A DNA stretch of 21,554 nt from NCBI GenBank assembly GCA_002403995.1, contig DHIV01000096.1, positions 1 to 21,554 on the forward strand. The letters run 5' to 3'. Position 1 is the stretch's first letter, and the number at the start of each line of letters is the position of its first letter. The position numbers and the translations under genes were made by a program. The DNA is from Gallionella sp. UBA4737. Its GTDB lineage: Bacteria > Pseudomonadota > Gammaproteobacteria > Burkholderiales > Gallionellaceae. The notes below the pieces were generated by a model. It was not told the origin of the DNA. It worked only from the letters and a program-made list of their open reading frames with translations, and ran no database searches. Positions 21,101 through 21,554 of this stretch are shown one piece after another.

Positions 21101-21554
21101 AGGAAAAAGGTGTAGCCGTTTCCGAGCAACGCTACACCTCGTGGAGTTTCGGCGATTTCGCAGAGACCCGCGAGGTGAAGCGCGCCGGACAGAATGTCAC
21201 GCTGTTCAACGCGCTGGTGGATGAGGGCGATGCGGTCGTGCTGCGCGCGTTCGATACCCGCGATGCCGCGCAAGCCGCGCATCGCGGCGGCTTGCGCCGC
21301 CTGTTCATGCTGCTGCTGAAAGAGCAGGTGAAGTATCTTGAAAAGAACCTGCCCGATGCGCAGCGGCTGGGCATGCTATTCATGGCTCCTAATTCCCCAT
21401 TTGGTGGAACGCAGCAGGAATTGCAGCAACAGATACTGGCGATGACATTCGAGCGTTGCTGCCTGAACGATCCGTTGCCAACAAACGAAGCGGAATTCAC
21501 CGCGCGCGGCAAGGAAGCGAAGAACCGCCTGCTGCTGATCGCGCAGGAACTCGC
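18187..21554 (+). CDS. hrpA: DEAH-box ATP-dependent RNA helicase HrpA (3' end beyond window)
   Basis: Large cytoplasmic DExH helicase implicated in RNA remodelling and ribosome rescue. 1122 codons are visible of about 1300. Helicase motifs: Walker A GETGSGKT (53-60), DEAH (150-153), SAT (182-184), VLATNVAETSLTVP near 298 and QRAGRCGR (348-355). These are followed by the HA2/OB region and the long HrpA-specific C-terminal domain (from KRVHYGPMNAAESREVFIRQALVGGEF). I chose TTG 18187 because GAGG (18178-18181) lies 5 bp upstream; GTG 18201 is an alternative start 14 bp later in the same region, giving a protein 5 residues shorter only if in frame. It is divergent from the tautomerase gene across about 106 bp. 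Confidence 0.95.
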   Translation, partial: MIVNTVLSASALRRKARLDSLAAIEFPADLPVVQKRADLARAIADNQVVIVCGETGSGKTTQLPKICLTLGRGVLGVIGHTQPRRVAARTVASRIAFELKTELGGAVGYKVRFHDKVSPDTSVKLMTDGILLAEIHSDPLLKNYDTLIIDEAHERSLNIDFLLGYLKQLLPRRPDLKLIITSATLDADRFARHFGALVVEVSGRSYPVETRYRPLEISEEGDAQDVPQAVSAALDELAAGGLRGDVLVFLPGEREIRDTAEALRKHHPKGIEVLPLFARLSAAEQDKVFKTGAQRRVVLATNVAETSLTVPNIGYVIDCGLARVNRYSIRQKVEQLHIEKISRAAANQRAGRCGRVMSGVCVRLYDEADFLQRVEFTDPEIFRVSLATVILRMSALELGEISEFPFIEPPTPRMIADGYQLLAELGAIDEARQLTRLGHELAKLPLDPKVARLLLAGRQYHCLTEILIIASALSVQDPRERPLDRQEAADAAHKRFADERSDFLAYLKIWAWFEQAVADKKSNRLLAEECRKNFLSPLRLREWRELHQQLHGQVAEMGMREDKKLVSGHPNEQPATYEQIHKALLCGLLGNIGMKSVESNEYLGARGIKFFIAPNSVLAKKGAKWVMAGELVETHRLYARYVARIEPGWLEETGAHLIKRHYYEPHWEKKAAQVVAYERSTLHGLLLNAKKRVHYGPMNAAESREVFIRQALVGGEFETRAPFFAHNRKLIADIEALEHKARRPDVLVDDELIFAFYDSRVPGQFSGHDIHNGATFEAWRKEAERADAKLLYLKKDDLMRHEAAGITTDQFPPNLKIDNVSFVLSYNFSPGKNDDGITLTVPLALINQVAAARCEWLIPGILAEKVTQLIKTLQQKLRRHLVPVPEFAAAFCREVPASNTPLLQALARYIREQKQVDVPLEAFRLEQLPPHLLMNFRVVDEHGRQLGMSRNFAQLHAELAPRAAPVIVAATEEKGVAVSEQRYTSWSFGDFAETREVKRAGQNVTLFNALVDEGDAVVLRAFDTRDAAQAAHRGGLRRLFMLLLKEQVKYLEKNLPDAQRLGMLFMAPNSPFGGTQQELQQQILAMTFERCCLNDPLPTNEAEFTARGKEAKNRLLLIAQEL

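Noticed and set aside
20095..21282. 395-codon open frame on the minus strand
   Set aside because: Antisense to the hrpA C-terminal region; no recognisable domain or RBS.

Overview
The window looks like chromosomal DNA of a betaproteobacterium. The evidence is an iron-sulfur-oxidiser-type glutamate-cysteine ligase, a truncated regulatory PTS (EIIA-HPr-EI with no sugar permease), the metX-metW-ampG order and overall protein similarity. A microaerophilic iron oxidiser of the Gallionellaceae/Nitrosomonadales kind would fit, but that is inference from gene style, not a placement. Most of the DNA is GC-rich housekeeping sequence. About 15.6-16.4 kb is visibly more AT-rich.

Layout. 1-1453 (-): YbiT-type ABC-F ATPase, cut by the window edge. 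1454-2121: decayed or non-coding sequence with at best one small doubtful ORF. 2122-2694 (+): unknown membrane protein made of two copies of one ~88-residue unit. 2942-3265 (+): small periplasmic c-type cytochrome with a clear terminator. 3544-8698 (+): gshA, an apbE lipoprotein gene, a broken small gene, then EIIA-Man, HPr and enzyme I of a regulatory PTS. These genes are packed or overlapping, except for a 200-bp HPr-ptsI gap that carries a structured repeat. 8725-10627 (-): a probable Fur-controlled iron-uptake operon (periplasmic cupredoxin-fold protein, FTR1 permease, outer-membrane beta-barrel), transcribed divergently from fur (10726-11151, +) across a Fur box. 11208-11417: two more copies of the structured repeat, then a SAM-II-type riboswitch and an intrinsic terminator ahead of metX. 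11430-14570 (+): metX, metW and ampG. 14669-15478 (+): arginine dihydrolase/DDAH-like enzyme flanked by small palindromic repeats. 15656-16249 (-): AT-rich orphan methyltransferase. 16374-17693 (-): argA. 17766-18080 (-): a tautomerase gene and the decayed tail of a tandem copy. 18187-end (+): hrpA, cut by the window edge.

How the parts work together. gshA makes gamma-glutamylcysteine, but the gshB often found beside it in this lineage is absent here. The PTS trio can only relay phosphate, so it is presumably regulatory. Fur probably controls ferrous or ferric iron entry through the FTR1 module. MetX and MetW sit in one methionine operon under apparent SAM feedback through the riboswitch. ArgA and the arginine-hydrolase-like enzyme are arginine-metabolism neighbours.

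The least explained signals are: (i) a dispersed/tandem hairpin repeat in three copies with compensatory base changes and an invariant T-T mismatch; (ii) the duplicated membrane protein; (iii) the cysteine-free cupredoxin plus beta-barrel in the iron operon; (iv) two fresh gene-decay events, a small gene after apbE and the tautomerase duplicate.
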